The notes under the pieces were generated by a model. It ran no database searches. It saw nothing but the letters and a program-made list of their open reading frames with translations, and was not told the DNA's origin. The position numbers were made by a program, and so were the translations under genes. A stretch of DNA of 55,780 nucleotides from Intoshia linei (lineage: Eukaryota > Orthonectida > Rhopaluridae): the NCBI GenBank assembly GCA_001642005.1, contig LWCA01000098.1, positions 1-55,780 of the forward strand, given 5' to 3'. The first letter of the stretch is position 1; every line of letters starts with the position of its first letter. This document shows, piece by piece, positions 23,238 to 36,600 of this stretch.

Positions 23238-25116
23238 ATGATTCTTCAATTTTTATTTATACTTATTATTTTATATTTCATTGTCAAATTTATTAAATCA
23301 AAATGTATACACTGTTACATTGATCAAAAATCTTTAATGGCTTTTTTCGGTTCAGGTATTCATAAATGTATATAAAGTTAAGATTTACTTTTTATATGAA
23401 ATCTAAGCTTTTTCAATTTGAAAAATTCAAAGCAGCAACCCACTTTTAAGTATAAGTTCCTTACAGCCTTACGGGCGCACAATTATGTCTTGCGATCTTG
23501 TGAAAAGACTTGGCATATATAATGTATTTAGGAGGACACACATCCGAAATGATGTGTATGATGAATCAAATATTGTCAAAAAGGAAAATCATTGATACAT
23601 ATTATTTTGTATATAATCGAGGTGATGAACCTACTGAAATTATTTTGAAAAACCTTGAAATAAAGTATTCAAAATACAAAGTATTTTTTTCAAAATTCTG
23701 AGGCGATTAAATATTAAAATAATTATTTTAATGTATTTTAGATAATTCTGATGCCAGTTTCTCGAGCCAGAAAAGTTAGTCAATCGCTCATTACTTCTTG
23801 TTTCACGACTATGTATTCTTTTTGTGAGATTCTTTTCAAAGTCTTTTTTGTCCATTCAACTATTGTACATTTTTAGTAGTAATGTTTATTTTAAAATAGA
23901 TAATATCAAATGGACCTGGAACTGGGCTAATTTTATTGCTGATTGGAAAATTAAGAAATTTCGTAATACAAATTAATTTTAAAATTGCATATTAATAACT
24001 TACCAAATTAAACTCAATATACCTTACCCCTTTAGCAATATACAGGCTAATTCCTGGTTAACGAACTGTGAATTTTTCTGAAGTAAGTATCTGAATTCCG
24101 ATAAATTTTAACTTAAAATGATTAGCATCATAATTATACTAAAGCTTTTTCAGTTCAAATTAAAAGCTTTAGATGCTACTATATAACATTATATTTTCTA
24201 CTTGATTAGTGATGATAATAATGTTGATTATTAATTATATGAAATAACCTCATAATATAGGTTAAATGGAATGAACTTCAAAATATTTTCAATTTTTCAT
24301 TGTTTTAATGCAGTGGTTCCTGGTTCAAATAGAGTACGAACCTCCATTTCAAAATATTTATTTTTTGCACCCAAAGGAAAACATGAAATATAAAACATTA
24401 ATGAAAAAATTAAAGGTTTCTCATCATAGGATTTATTAAAATCGTGTTTTTCATAAAAATATTGGAAAAATAAGATTTTTTTATTGAGGGTTTGGTAAAA
24501 TTGGATTTTTTATTTTATGGTTTAATTAAGTAGGTTTTTTTCATAAGGTTTCATAAAATCAGATTTTTCAAAACAATATCGGTAAAAGTCAATTTTTCAC
24601 TGAGGGCTTGAGATGGTATTTTTGTATTAAATTTTATTAATGTGATAATAGTGGCATTTATAAATAATAATGTAGCGATCATCTAGAAACACTAATAAAT
24701 ATTTGAAATTCTCCTATAAAAATAAACAAAAGTTGATCAAAATTTTATTTGAATCTCACGAACCCCAAGCATATAATTTTGGACCCTAATCTGGAACCAG
24801 TTTTAATGTACTTTTCTTCACTTTCCTTAAGATAAACGCACGCTAGGTTCCATATTGACCAAAAATTATTGTTTAATTTATGTAATTAACATTAAATCTA
24901 ATTATAGTTTGTATCAATTTTGTTATTTAGTTTTATGCGACTGCCAGAATAAAATTACCAAAAACGAAACTATTATACATAGAAAGTATTTGCCGAACTA
25001 AAACATTGTCAAAATCTGGATATATAGCTTACACTTTTGTTAATGAATTTGTCGTTCAATGGAAAAATTTGAAATTGGCATATCCAAAATCTAATTATTT
25101 AGGGTTTTTGTTTTGA
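23238..25116 (+). CDS. ALG14: ALG14, membrane subunit of UDP-GlcNAc transferase (N-glycosylation)
   Basis: Five exons join in frame: 23238-23355, 23532-23680, 23742-23864, 23900-23962 and 24931-25116, giving 212 aa (human about 216). Residues 2-17 form a membrane anchor (ILQFLFILIILYFIV). Exon 1 ends in FFGSG and exon 2 continues GGHTSEMM, rebuilding the nucleotide-binding glycine motif GSGGHT. Further family signatures are PVSRARKVSQS, SNGPGTG, LLYIESICRTKTLSKSG and FVVQW...YPKSNYLG. ALG14 anchors the catalytic ALG13 subunit to the cytosolic face of the ER and with it adds the second GlcNAc to dolichol-PP-GlcNAc. Introns 2 and 3 are 61 and 35 bp. Intron 4 is about 970 bp and contains a family F MITE. 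The TGA stop fits the family C-terminus. Confidence 0.95.
24311..24800. mobile_element. hAT-like MITE family F with perfect 8-bp target duplication
   Basis: It starts cagtggttcctggttcaaat and ends ctggaaccag. The 8-mer ttttaatg is present immediately on both sides (24303-24310 and 24801-24808), the hallmark of hAT insertion. It is about 490 bp, non-coding, and lies inside ALG14 intron 4, explaining about half of that intron's length. Confidence 0.9.
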
Positions 25117-25544
25117 TTAAATGTTCTATTTTTTACCTTTTATCTTATACATTGACTTCCGTTTTGTTTTTCATATTTTCTGATACGACTGCGCGTTACT
25201 TTTATTGATTATTAACTGTACTGTACTAGGTCGAGTGCTGACGATAATTAAGAAAAATTTAAGGTATTTTTAGTGGAATTTAGTTTTCCAAAAAATGTTT
25301 TTTAGTTTTTTTGTAAGAGAGTACAAGATTTTAACAACTCTAAATAGGTTTATTTACAATTTTATTTTTTCTGTACTTTAAGGTATATGACAATTTTTAG
25401 GAATGTACTGTTTTTACCTTATTTTTAGCATTATACAACCATTCTCTAATAAATTTATAAATTAGCATCACAAAATTGTTAAAAAAATTAAATTAAGTGT
25501 GAATAATTCACTTTAAATTTAAATATAATGTGAAATGACAGGTC

Positions 25545-25720
25545 CATGTTGAAACAATTTGGGAACCACTCCTTTAAATTATAGGTAATAGTGAATACAT
25601 ATGTAGTAGCATTTTTAAGTTTATATTTTATTGAATTTATTTTTTTAGTAGAAATAAAAAAGTTCACTCTCGGCAGAGTTAGCTTCTGCTTCAGTACAAA
25701 ATACATAACACTGAAGCTAT
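25545..25720. mobile_element. Family C repeat copy between ALG14 and RPIA
   Basis: It shares atttgggaaccact, ggtaatagtgaata and ctctcggcagagttag with copies at 41285-41450 and, inverted, 44480-44625. The frames at 25488-25809 are artefacts of this repeat. It sits in the convergent intergenic space between the ALG14 stop (25116) and the RPIA stop (25855). Confidence 0.6.
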
Positions 25721-25854
25721 TAAAGTATATAAATATCTGGAAAAACTGGTATACAACTGAGTCGTACAAATACAATTTCTTCTCCGCAAAAAATCATAAT
25801 TTGCTATGAATATGTGTGTTGACCCTTGGTCATAAATGTTATACATTTAATAAT

Positions 25855-28294
25855 TTATTCATTTGGATATAAAGTGGATATGGAATAATTTTCAACATTA
25901 CAAATGTATGCAACATCAATATACTTTGATGGGAAAATGCCTACTTCAACAATACCTAATGAATTCAATTAATAAGGGATATAACACAAATACCGGGTAT
26001 GATTTGTAAATCAGATTCAGTAAATTTCCAATCGTAATCATGTTTAAATTTCCAATCCAGTATAAAATTTCCATTGTCAGTTATGACAGGGCCCTTTAAA
26101 ACTTTAAGTAACTTAAAATTAACAGAAAACATAATTACCTGTTTTTTTACACCCATTCGTAAGTTACATGTATCAAAGTATTCAGTTTCAAAGATTTTTG
26201 TAATTAAACGGTGTGAAGAAGGTATTATTTCAATTGGAATACCATCAAAATAATTATCTCCCAATTTCTTAGATAATTTTCGAGAATCTGCCATTATGGC
26301 CACGCGATGAGAAGTGTATGCTACAATTTTTTCCAAAGTTAAACAACCTCCTCCACCTTTTATAGCATTCAATTTTTCATCAATTTCATCTGCACCATCT
26401 ATGACCAAATCAATATCCTAAAGAATTATTAATACAAGCTATACTAGAGTTGTGGACAAAAAAAGTGAAAGTTTGAAATAACGTATAAGCTTTATAGTTT
26501 TAAACTTCCTTATAATAAGATTTAATTTTTTTGGATAAATGCTTATAATAAAAAAAGCATCCACGTGCAAAATGGGTATTTCTAATAAAAAAAAGTGGTC
26601 ACCTAATGATGAAATGATATTTTGGTCTTCACCATATTATTGTAATATAAATACATTATTATATTCAATAGTACATTAAAAAATGTTTTTTTTGGGATAA
26701 AAATGCTTAAAATCAAAAAAAGCATCCACGTCCAAATTGACGTCTCGATTTTCTAATAAAAAATTGGCAAAAGTTGGCAATTTACCTAATAAATTTTTAC
26801 CGGTATATTTTTTTAAATATCATAACCAATCTAATCTCTATAATTTATTTAAACATACATATATTTACATTATTTTTTGAAATAAAATTTTATTAATATC
26901 AATGCATTAACAACATCTGTGGATATTATTGATCGACCTTAGTAATTATATTCTCGGTAGCAAAAAATAACCCCTCTGACTCACATCATTAGGTTTAATA
27001 CTTGTCAGTGGATATTCTTGTTAACATTAACGGTTCTCATTACTTTTCTTTCGATCATTACAATCCACCTATTAATGTTTTTAATATTTTTTGTGTGTGT
27101 TATCTGGATATTACTGTATTAACTGTAATTCCTTTTAAAAATCCAGGTCTATTTCATTTTCTAAAAAAAGAGTAATCTGTAATATTGATCTTAAAAATGC
27201 AATTTTTTGAGTTTGCGATGTCATGTGTTCATGTTTACTAAAAAAGATAATTTGTTGTTTTGTTCGTGAAAATATATAAGATTTTGAAATTAAAAATTTA
27301 TCATAATAGTGATTATTTAAAAATCTTTATCAGATTGTGTATTTTTTATAATTCTAGAACTCGTTTGAATTCAATAAAGAGTTTTTGACCTTGAAAAACT
27401 CAATTTCTGAAAATGAAATTTGCGATAAAACATCACCCTTGAAAAATTGGTATTCTTAAAACTCTATACCTCTTACTTTCTTAAACAAACTGGCACAAAC
27501 AAATCAATAAACAGACATACATTTTTTACTAACTTTTGTAAATTACTTTATATAATTAATGAATCCTTACTAAAGATCTACCGTTATAAATTTAAAAAAA
27601 AATGTACCGGTAAATTGTTATCGATTGTCAAATCTAGTGGATGCCCTATTCATCATACATCAAACGTTCTTTACTAAATTTACATTCACCAAATAAAAGT
27701 ATTTTTTTATTATTATAACGATTTTATATTTAATCTTTATTTATATAAAGGTACGCCCCAAATTTTTATGTTTTTTATAGTATATATTTGGGTGTTCTAT
27801 TTAAATTTGAACAATTGCTGTATTATAGTTCACTGATCACATTAAGGTTACATATCTGAATAATTAATAATTACATTGATACAGTTTTGTAAGTCTAGAT
27901 AATTTTGAGATAAGCCAATTTCACAAATCAACAATTGAGCCTATATATAAAGGTATCATTTTTACTTGATATCATTTAAGATACCTGATATGATGTAGCA
28001 GTTAGATATATCTTCCAATTTTTATTTTTTTTTATGTAATCGCCTGGTATAATAAAGGTATTAACATTGACGTAAATGTTAATTTTTAAAGTTGATTACC
28101 TATAAACTTTGCTGCGTGTATAGCTGTGGATCCACTACCAAGTGCAACAATATAAATCTAAATTAAAATTGTGAGCCATTATGCCTGGAAAATGATTTTA
28201 CTTTGTTCATATCTATTAGTAATTTGTCCAATTCTGTTTTGACGGTATATTCTGCTACCCTTATTTTAGCTTGATTAACATTAAATTCCGACAT
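25855..28294 (-). CDS. RPIA: Ribose-5-phosphate isomerase A
   Basis: Eight exons join in frame to 249 aa: 28202-28294, 28100-28157, 27985-28043, 27834-27855 (22 nt, least certain), 27608-27645, 26139-26417, 25994-26093 and 25855-25955. The enzyme interconverts ribose-5-phosphate and ribulose-5-phosphate in the cytosolic pentose phosphate pathway. Signatures: VALGSGSTAIHAA (substrate loop), LTATSYQ, DIDLVIDGADEID, IKGGGGCLTLEKIVA with the catalytic Asp and Lys regions, GIPIEIIPSS, GPVITDNGNFILDWKF and IIPG followed by VGIFP. The TAA stop falls where the family ends. An in-frame ATG further upstream (28357) would add 21 hydrophobic residues, so a longer N-terminus is possible; I chose the MSEFNVNQAK start because the family is cytosolic. 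The small exons 4 and 5 align only loosely and were chosen by phase. Confidence 0.92.
26528..26766. repeat. Direct repeat pair in RPIA intron
   Basis: Two copies, about 160 bp apart, share aaaaaaagcatccacgt and tttctaataaaaa. Each is preceded by ggataaatgctt or a near match. The pair lies in the large intron between RPIA exons 5 and 6. Nature unknown. Confidence 0.6.
27150..27560. repeat. Dispersed repeat family H, copy 3
   Basis: It contains actcgtttgaattcaataaa, ctcaatttctgaaaatgaaa and tttgcgataaaacatcaccc, matching the copy at 44800-45030 and partly that at 32290-32440. It lies in an RPIA intron. The frame at 27447-27677 crosses this repeat and an RPIA exon in antisense and is not a gene. 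Confidence 0.55.
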
Positions 28295-28909
28295 CAAAAT
28301 CAAAATAAATACAAGAACGAAATGATTAAATATTACATAAACTATATATTTTGCCATATAAAGTTCATTAGCTACATAACCACATAACCAACTTCATTCT
28401 TTGTATATATTATATATACATTTAAATACAATGTACATTTTACGTTACAGTTAAAAAAATTAAGTGCTGAAAGATTAAATTTAGAAAAATGAGGTAAACC
28501 AAACTCAGAGTGGTTCTAGGTACGGTAGCTTCGACACTGGTCGTAAACAATTGAGTTTTATTTGATAATAAACTATTAAAAAAATATTTGTCAAAACTAC
28601 AAATTGAACTTTGCAATGAAAAGTTTGCATTGTAAAATATAAATTTAAGTTTCTACTGAATTTAATTGTTCAAAATTGCGTTTGATTTTAATATAAAATT
28701 GATGATAAATGAGAATTAAAAAGATTAAACGTGCACAGATCCATAATACTAGCCAACTAAACATTTCACTACGTATAAATATAGTGTCAAAATTTAGAAA
28801 TAGGAAGATTTATTTCAATAAAGTTATACTGATATTGATTGTAGTTATACAATTGTATTTTTAATAAATAAAGTTTATAATATATTTTTTTTGTCGCTCA
28901 AAATTGAAA
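28295..28909. promoter_or_regulatory. Divergent promoter region between RPIA and SNRPF
   Basis: About 615 bp separate the preferred RPIA start from the Sm-F start, with the genes transcribed away from each other. If RPIA begins at 28357 the gap is 552 bp. No element stands out in the AT-rich sequence. Confidence 0.5.
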
Positions 28910-30529
28910 ATGTCCACAGTAATTTATTATTATACTGAATTAAAATATTTTCAAGATATCAGCACCGTTTAACCCAAGACCGTTTCTAAATAAACTGACC
29001 GGAAAATGTATTGTTGTAAAATTGAAATGGGGCGACATGGAATATAAAGGATATCTAGTTTCATTTGATGTTTACATGAACATTCAGGTATATATTTTAG
29101 ATTTAATTACTTGTATAATATACATTCATATTTAATTATCATATTTTAATGATAATTAGCTTACATTCATAAATTCCTTTTCGTTTTATTTGAAATTTTT
29201 ATCATCCTTTTTATGATAAATAAAAAGTAAATTGGAAACGACGGATTTTACAGGATAAAATAGAAAATATGTATATCCGAAATAAATAGATTTTATGATG
29301 TCAGACTATATTTGAATTAAGAAATCATCATAATTTCTATTAACTGATTGACAATTAAGAACCCATATTTTATCAAAAAAGGTGTTGATTCAAAGTTGTT
29401 ATCCACTACAATTCAATAGGTGTAAAGTCTCCGTTATGTTTGAATCCATTATTTCAATCAAGTTGACACATTAATAGCAGTTTTCCATCTAAGATTTAAC
29501 GGCAGCCATTCTCAACGGGGTCCACATCACTTTTTTGGGAGTCCAGGAAAATTTACATTTATTACATATTATAGATATTTTCAGTAACATAAAGTCGTTT
29601 TTAAAAGGTAAAGGCTCAGAAATAATAATATAAAACATGTAAATCATGTAAAAGTAAATTCTTTTGTATTAAATTAAATTACTTACACTTATAAAAACTT
29701 ATTGGGAAACCTCCATTGTTCTATTTTAGGAGCAGCGGTTTTATTTAATTATTTTATTAAAATTTATGACTGAGCCAAGTTTCTAGTCATAAAAAAAGGC
29801 TTTAAATTTCAAATTGAAAATGGGACAAAAAATCAGTCAATATTCATGATTTTATGAAACATCAACCAAGGGATATAAAATATGAATTTTTTATAGGGAA
29901 GATAGATAATATAGACTTTTTATTGATCTGATAAAATATGTAGGAAACAATTAATGATGCACTGTAAATAATACTTGAAAAAAATGTTCCATTTTGGGAA
30001 TATTGACGGGTTAAAGGTTAATATTAATAGTTTATCATTTCGCAAAAATAGAGTATTCCATGTCGTTTGACCATCATTCGTTTCACCCATATGTAATGAT
30101 TTATTAAAAATTTTCATTATTATTAATTTTTTTGGGGATTCACAGGTTTTTTGTAATATTATTTTACGATCGACAGCGAAAAAGGGTTGAGAATGCCTGT
30201 TCTACAGCACCTCATAAAATTAGAGGACGACTAAGTCAGGAAGATTTAATTAACATTTAATTTTTGCTAAAACTACACAAATTGATCATAATCATTAATA
30301 ATTATTATAATCATTAAATTAATATTTAGTTATCAAATACTGAAGAATATATTAATGGAACATTAACTGGAAATTTAGGAGAAATTTTGATACGGTTATT
30401 TATATTATTATAATTAAAATTAACATAAACTATTTTTATGTAAAATATTTGTATTATTTCTTTAGTTGTAACAATGTATTACGAATTCAACCTTCCGATG
30501 ATGACGAAGAAGGTGAAATGAGAGATTGA
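28910..30529 (+). CDS. SNRPF: Sm-F, core spliceosomal snRNP protein
   Basis: Four exons join in frame: 28910-28918 (only nine coding bases, MST), 28956-29087, 30330-30394 and 30466-30529, giving 89 aa (human 86). The protein is one of seven Sm subunits forming the ring around the Sm site of U1, U2, U4 and U5 snRNA. The Sm1 motif is seen in [14 protein letters not shown]...KGYL with DVYMN, and Sm2 in LGEILIRCNNVLRI; the acidic tail [10 protein letters not shown] ends at TGA. One aspartate is inserted in the normally fixed KWGMEYKG loop (KWGDMEYKG). Introns 1 and 3 are 37 and 71 bp. Intron 2 is about 1.2 kb and is mostly a family D transposon. Confidence 0.97.
29503..30199. mobile_element. hAT-like element family D in SNRPF intron
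   Basis: The left end cagccattctcaacgggg is the inverse of the right end aagggttgagaatgcctg with few mismatches. Flanks tttaacgg and ttctacag agree at six of eight bases, a decayed 8-bp duplication. The length is about 697 bp. A 65-codon frame on the minus strand (29920-30117) could be a transposase fragment but I cannot identify it. A second copy is at 32002-32570. Confidence 0.75.
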
Positions 30530-30688
30530 GGGATTATATAATTTATTTTTATTGTATGTAAATTATTAAAATTTAATTATTGATATTGTAATGCATTTAT
30601 CACGATGGGTAAATTTTTTTAGTTCTCATAAGTAGCGTTAAAAAAAATTTGTCGACTGCTAGATATAATTTCACAAAGATATAAAACA

Positions 30689-33600
30689 TTAATTTTTATT
30701 AGTATCATTAAATTTCAAAAAATTATCAATTCTTTCAACAAGGTTTAACTGATTAGTCTGGTTGATATTTATATATTGTAAATCAAAATTATTGCATTCG
30801 TTATTTTGATATTTATCATCTGAATTAACTAAATTTAGAGATTTTTGTAACGTTTTTAAAGATTTTTGAATATTCAATTCTATACAGTCCAATTTATTCT
30901 AATAAAATTGATTATGTATAAATAATATATTACATCTGATTCAACTTTTTTCAAATTAAATTCATTCATAATTTCTTTAAAGTCTTTATACTTAAAACAG
31001 TCAAAATGATTCATTTGTGGAAGTTTTTCCTTTGTAATTTTATTATTGTGATATCTTTCTGATTCGTTCTAATAATATGTTTAATAATTCTTGTATACCA
31101 ATAAAGGAACGTTAATTATAAGTATAGTTGTACCTTATAATAGTTAAATTCTTGTTCCATATAAGATTTTTTATTTATTTCTAAATTCAATTCTCCTATT
31201 TTTTTATCAAATTTATCAATTTCGTCTTGTTTATATGCAATTTCAGTTTCATATTTAAAAACCTAGAAATTTTTAAAATATTAATAGGTTTGAATATAAT
31301 TCACATCCTATTAATATTTCTAGAGAATTTGACCAATTAATATAAATAACATTTTACAGTAAGAAATTCATTTTATAACAATATATTAATCATGAAACCT
31401 GTTTTGTTAACTCAGTAATTTTTTCATTTTTCATTTGAATTTTTTCCTTTGATATTTTTTCATTATTTTTATAATTTTTGCAATCAATTTCAAAATTTTT
31501 TAATTGCTAAAAGTTTAAAAAATGAAAATAAATTAAATTGACTTGTATACTTTTATTTTCTTAGTGGCATTTTTTAATTTGTTTTCATATTTTTCACAAT
31601 ATTCTTTACTATAATTTTAAAATCAAAATTAATGTAGTTTCGTTTTTTCAATGTAATGGAGATGTATCTAATTTTCATATTCATAAACATGAAATAAAAT
31701 CTCAATGTTTGTAATGTTGGAAGAATTGGTGTGTATGATAGATATCATGATAGTCAATGGCGTGGAGAGGGAACTAGTGCCCGATCATCCGAGGCCTACT
31801 ATTGTAAATTTATAGATGATGTTAGGAAAATATTACGTACGGCGAGGTAAAATTTTTTCTCCAGAAGGTAAAAAAAAGTTAAACAATGAATCACAATAAA
31901 CAAAATGTTCAATAATACATGCTAATTTTACAATTAAGAAAATATTCAAAGTAGATATTTCATTAATTTCCTACTATTATTTTTTTTCTAGCAGGTTAGA
32001 GCAACCATTCTCAAAATTTAATATCCATATCAGTTTTTGGAGTCCATGAAAAATTTTATATAAGTAAAGCATTGAATGTCTGTGAATTAGAATTCTGCAA
32101 CACGATCCGAAATTCGTGTTTAGATCGTGTTGAAATGTATCGTTTTGTTCGTACAAATCACCTCAACATGAACCGATGCAGAACTCTACCGTAAATGTTA
32201 CCGAATATTTAAAAAATCAAAATTAAAACGTCCATCATAATTTTTTGGCATTGCTATTTATAATAATGCTCATGATTTGAAAAACTATCATAGAATTTAT
32301 GTTTTATAAAAATTTAGGACTTTTTTAGTTATTAAAAAAAGTTAATTTAGGGTTTTGAACATCAAGAACTCAATTTCGGAAAATAAAATTTTCAATGATG
32401 CATCACTCCTGAAAAATTGTATTAGCAAGTGGAGTTTTTAAATAAACGGTAACAATAGTAAGTAGTAACTGTAGTAAAGTAATGGATGTAATATTTATAT
32501 TCTTTTTAGGTCCATATGTTTTTTGCAATACCACCATAGGGACACAGTGAAAAAGGGTTGAGAATGCCTGGAGTAGAGGAACTAATTTTTTTGTATATAG
32601 AGCTACAATTATCTTGTAGTTCGGGTTCAGTGTCGATTCTTCAGTGTCCTGATTACAATAAAAATGTTAATGTAGCATTAACATAATATTTAAAATAATA
32701 AAATACACATTACTTGTGAATCGTTTCTTTTTCTGGAAACATTGTGTAGAGTTTTGATATTAAAGGTTTAATCTAAAATTAAAAATACGATTAAATTAAC
32801 AAATGAAATTTTCATTAACCTAGTGTTTTATTATACAGTAGAGGCCGCTTATAGTAATCAAAACTAAAAATTCAGTACATGTTGATCAAAATTTGTGAAA
32901 TTTAAAATTGAAAAATTGAATTTTACCAACCAAAATCAAAATTAAATTTATAAACAAAAAAGATCAATCATAAATTTACAATTGTTTGTATACAAGGCCC
33001 TAGTAACTAGGGGGTAAACTATATTAAAGTACGATTAGAACGAAAATAAAACCAGTAATATTAAAAGATAACATTTTTTTAATCGCTGTTATAATAATAT
33101 AATAAACATATTTACTATTTTGTACTAATTTATCTTCTCTAAAAATATTTTTATACTGTTAGGGGGGTCGACAATATATATTTTTAGGAACCAATGCTTT
33201 AAAGCACATTTTTTTAAGCGAGGGCTATCAGAAAAATTATTATCAAAATGAAATTATATTTTCAAATTGGAATATAATTTATTTTTTACTTTGTCGATAA
33301 AATAAGTGGATTATTTAAATTTAAGTGAATTTAAATCTTATCCAATACAGCTTCTATGTTCATTTTTACCATTTATTGATGTTATTGATTATGTTCGATA
33401 TTAATAGGGGGGTTTTTAAAAATTTCAATAAAATATGATTGTTACGTTAAATTTTAAGGTATCATTTTTTATTTTTTACAGGGGTACTAGAAATAATTGA
33501 TCTGGCTAACGAGGGTGCTAAATTTACAAAAATTGAAGAAATATTTTTAGAGAAAAATTCTTTCAAAACAGATCATAATAAATTATTGTAATGTAAATCA

Positions 33601-36600
33601 ATGTTAGTTTAAATTTTTTTCGATTGCCACCCTAATATTTAACAATAATAAGAATAGTATTAGGTAAATTGAATAAACATTACGTGTGATATTTTGTCAA
33701 GTAATAAATCCATAGTTGTTAAAATTTTATGCTTAAATTCTGTTAGATCAGTTGCATCCATTTTCTTATTCTAAATAAAACATAATATTATACTATCAAG
33801 TCATTAGATATTAAAAATAGTTAATAGTAAACGTAAAAATCGAACTGTTCCTCTAAAACTGATTTTACAGATTTGGTGATTGATCCTATCTAAATTATAA
33901 TGTATAATATTACTTTATTGTTTTGTATAATTATAAAATGAATGTAAAAAAAATAAATATACTTGATCATTAGATATTGTTTTAATTGAATCCATCTATT
34001 AAAATATAAATAAATACAGATATATTACATATGAATATGTTATCTACATATCCACATTAAATAACGTTAAAGTTACATAAATATATCAATACATTGACGC
34101 AACAACACAAACTATCATTGAATTTTAAAAGTACTTTGAATGAACTACGAGTAAGGTAGTTTCAACTCATACGGTATACTAGTCATAATTAAAATTACCT
34201 TTTCAATTAATTTGTCATTTTGACTTTTTAAATATTTATTATCCTGTAGTAGTTTATTTACAAAAGTTTCATTTTGATGAACAGTGTAATCCAATTCCTT
34301 TATTTTCAATTTTGCATCTTTAAGTTCATTAATTTTGCCGTTCAATTTCATGTTAATTTCTCTATTATTCATTAAAAGTAAATCTATCTCTTTATAATTG
34401 TCTTCGTCATTGTTAAATTTTAATTTGTCTTCATTATTTTCAAAGCTAACATGACTTGAAATTTGTTTATCGGCTAAAATAAGTTTGCATAAATATGATT
34501 CAAATAGATAAATACACATATCTTTTGGTTTTAGGTAATCCAATGATTTATTCGAAATTTTGGTTGTAAGTTCACTAAAATATCGTTTATTATTAATTAA
34601 TTACATTTCACCTGCAAAGTGAACTATCGGATCCATTCTAAAAGTAATAATAACTTTGTATGAATTTTTCTTAATAATTTAATAAATTATAAATACATCA
34701 TTATTATCGTTTGATAAAACTTCTTCATCAATTGTGTGAATCTTTAGATTTGTATTATTTACATTATGGATATTATCATTTAATTTGTCAAAAGTGTATT
34801 CAGTGGTTTCAGGGTAATACTACAATATTATATACAAGTTATTAAGTATTATCAACATCAATAACAGTATCCGTTTTATTTTTATTCATTTCCATCATAT
34901 TGGATTCTTGTGTTACAACAGAATCCCAATCGCTCTGTTTTGACTATATTTTTGGTTATATTTGATAATTATATAATATACTCGAGGTGACATTGGATTC
35001 GAATTTTCTGATAAACATTCTTAAATAAAATTTAATTTACATCTTAATTAAGTTTTTGATTTTAATTTCGCTTACCTTTAATTTCTTCTTCATTATGTCT
35101 TTCATTTTCAATGTCATTATCGCTATTTACCATTATACTGGGTAAGCCACTACCTAATTCCTTAAAATTTATGTCTTCATCGTCATCCCATTCATCAGAA
35201 ACAATTTCTATTAATATCAATTACATTTTCAATAAATATATACATTCATTTCATCGAATTAGGCCCTAGTTATCAGAGCATTTAATTTAAAATTAAATTT
35301 TTTGGTAGCGCAAGAGTGTATATCAAATGTGGTATGTTAATTTTGAAATTATACAATGTATGTATTGAAATATAATTTTTTGGTGCTTTTTAATAAAAAA
35401 ATTGTTCGTCTTTGTGATAGAAAATAAATAACATTTTTAGCAACTTTTTCAATTGAATTAACAATATTTATTGAACATACCTTATATTATATATTTATTC
35501 TTATATTTATTTCAATGCTACGCAAGTTAATCTTCTTTACTCATGGAATCTACTTCTTGAACAATGTATAAAGTTTTTGATATTATATTTAATTTTGAAG
35601 GTATAATTTTTTTAAATGTCTTAAAAATAATTGTTTTCATTAAATTTAATCTCTTTAGAGATTTTATCAAACTTAAAATTGCTTTTATATTTTTTAAATT
35701 TACATCTGTTAGCGGTCCTCACTGTGTACGTATTATGACATTGTACAACGAAATTAAAAATTTTGATTATAAATTAAATACAAATATTTTCAAAGATAAA
35801 AATTAACAGTTTCAAACTTTTTCAGGTGATATCGCCTATAATATATGTCTTATAATAAATAATAGTTATAATTGTAAAAGTTATAATATTTTTGGTTATG
35901 TTTTGATTAGTTATTAATGAGTAAAATTTTATGAAACGTTGACACATGCAATATATCAGTCATATGAGGGACTTTGAATTTAGGGATATTGTAAGTTATT
36001 CCATGTTTTATATTAAAAATTTTTATAACCACCGATTACAACTGTGTATTTTAATTATGAGAACCTGTTGACTTCATATCATATTCAATATCAGATGATT
36101 GTACAGCATATTCTTTAGGAACATCAAGAATTGTATCTATATTACAATAATACAAATAAATATCTTTAGATTGGCGCCCTTTTAACATTTTTATACATGA
36201 GACGTTACAAAGTTTCATCCAATAATTCTCTACCACACCAATTAATAAAATTTATTCAATCAAATTTACCATTTTTAACTGTTGTATATTTTTTTTATCG
36301 TTCCCATCAACTATTTAAATTTAAATAAAATCGATTTTTTCAATAAATACTGTATTGTGACTTATTTGCTCTATAATTTCATATAAAGGTCCCCATTACC
36401 GGTCAATCCATGATATAATTAGAAATTACAAATCTTTATCTACCATAATCAAGGGTGGTCCAGTTGCTGTAACTAGCAAATGTTTTAATAGAATAGTAAA
36501 TAGGATTTTTATTTTGGGGTTGGATTAAAAGGTGTAATCTCAGAAGTTTTTTTGTTAAAAAGAAGGAGATTTTTACACAAAGGGCTTTAAATGTTATTTT

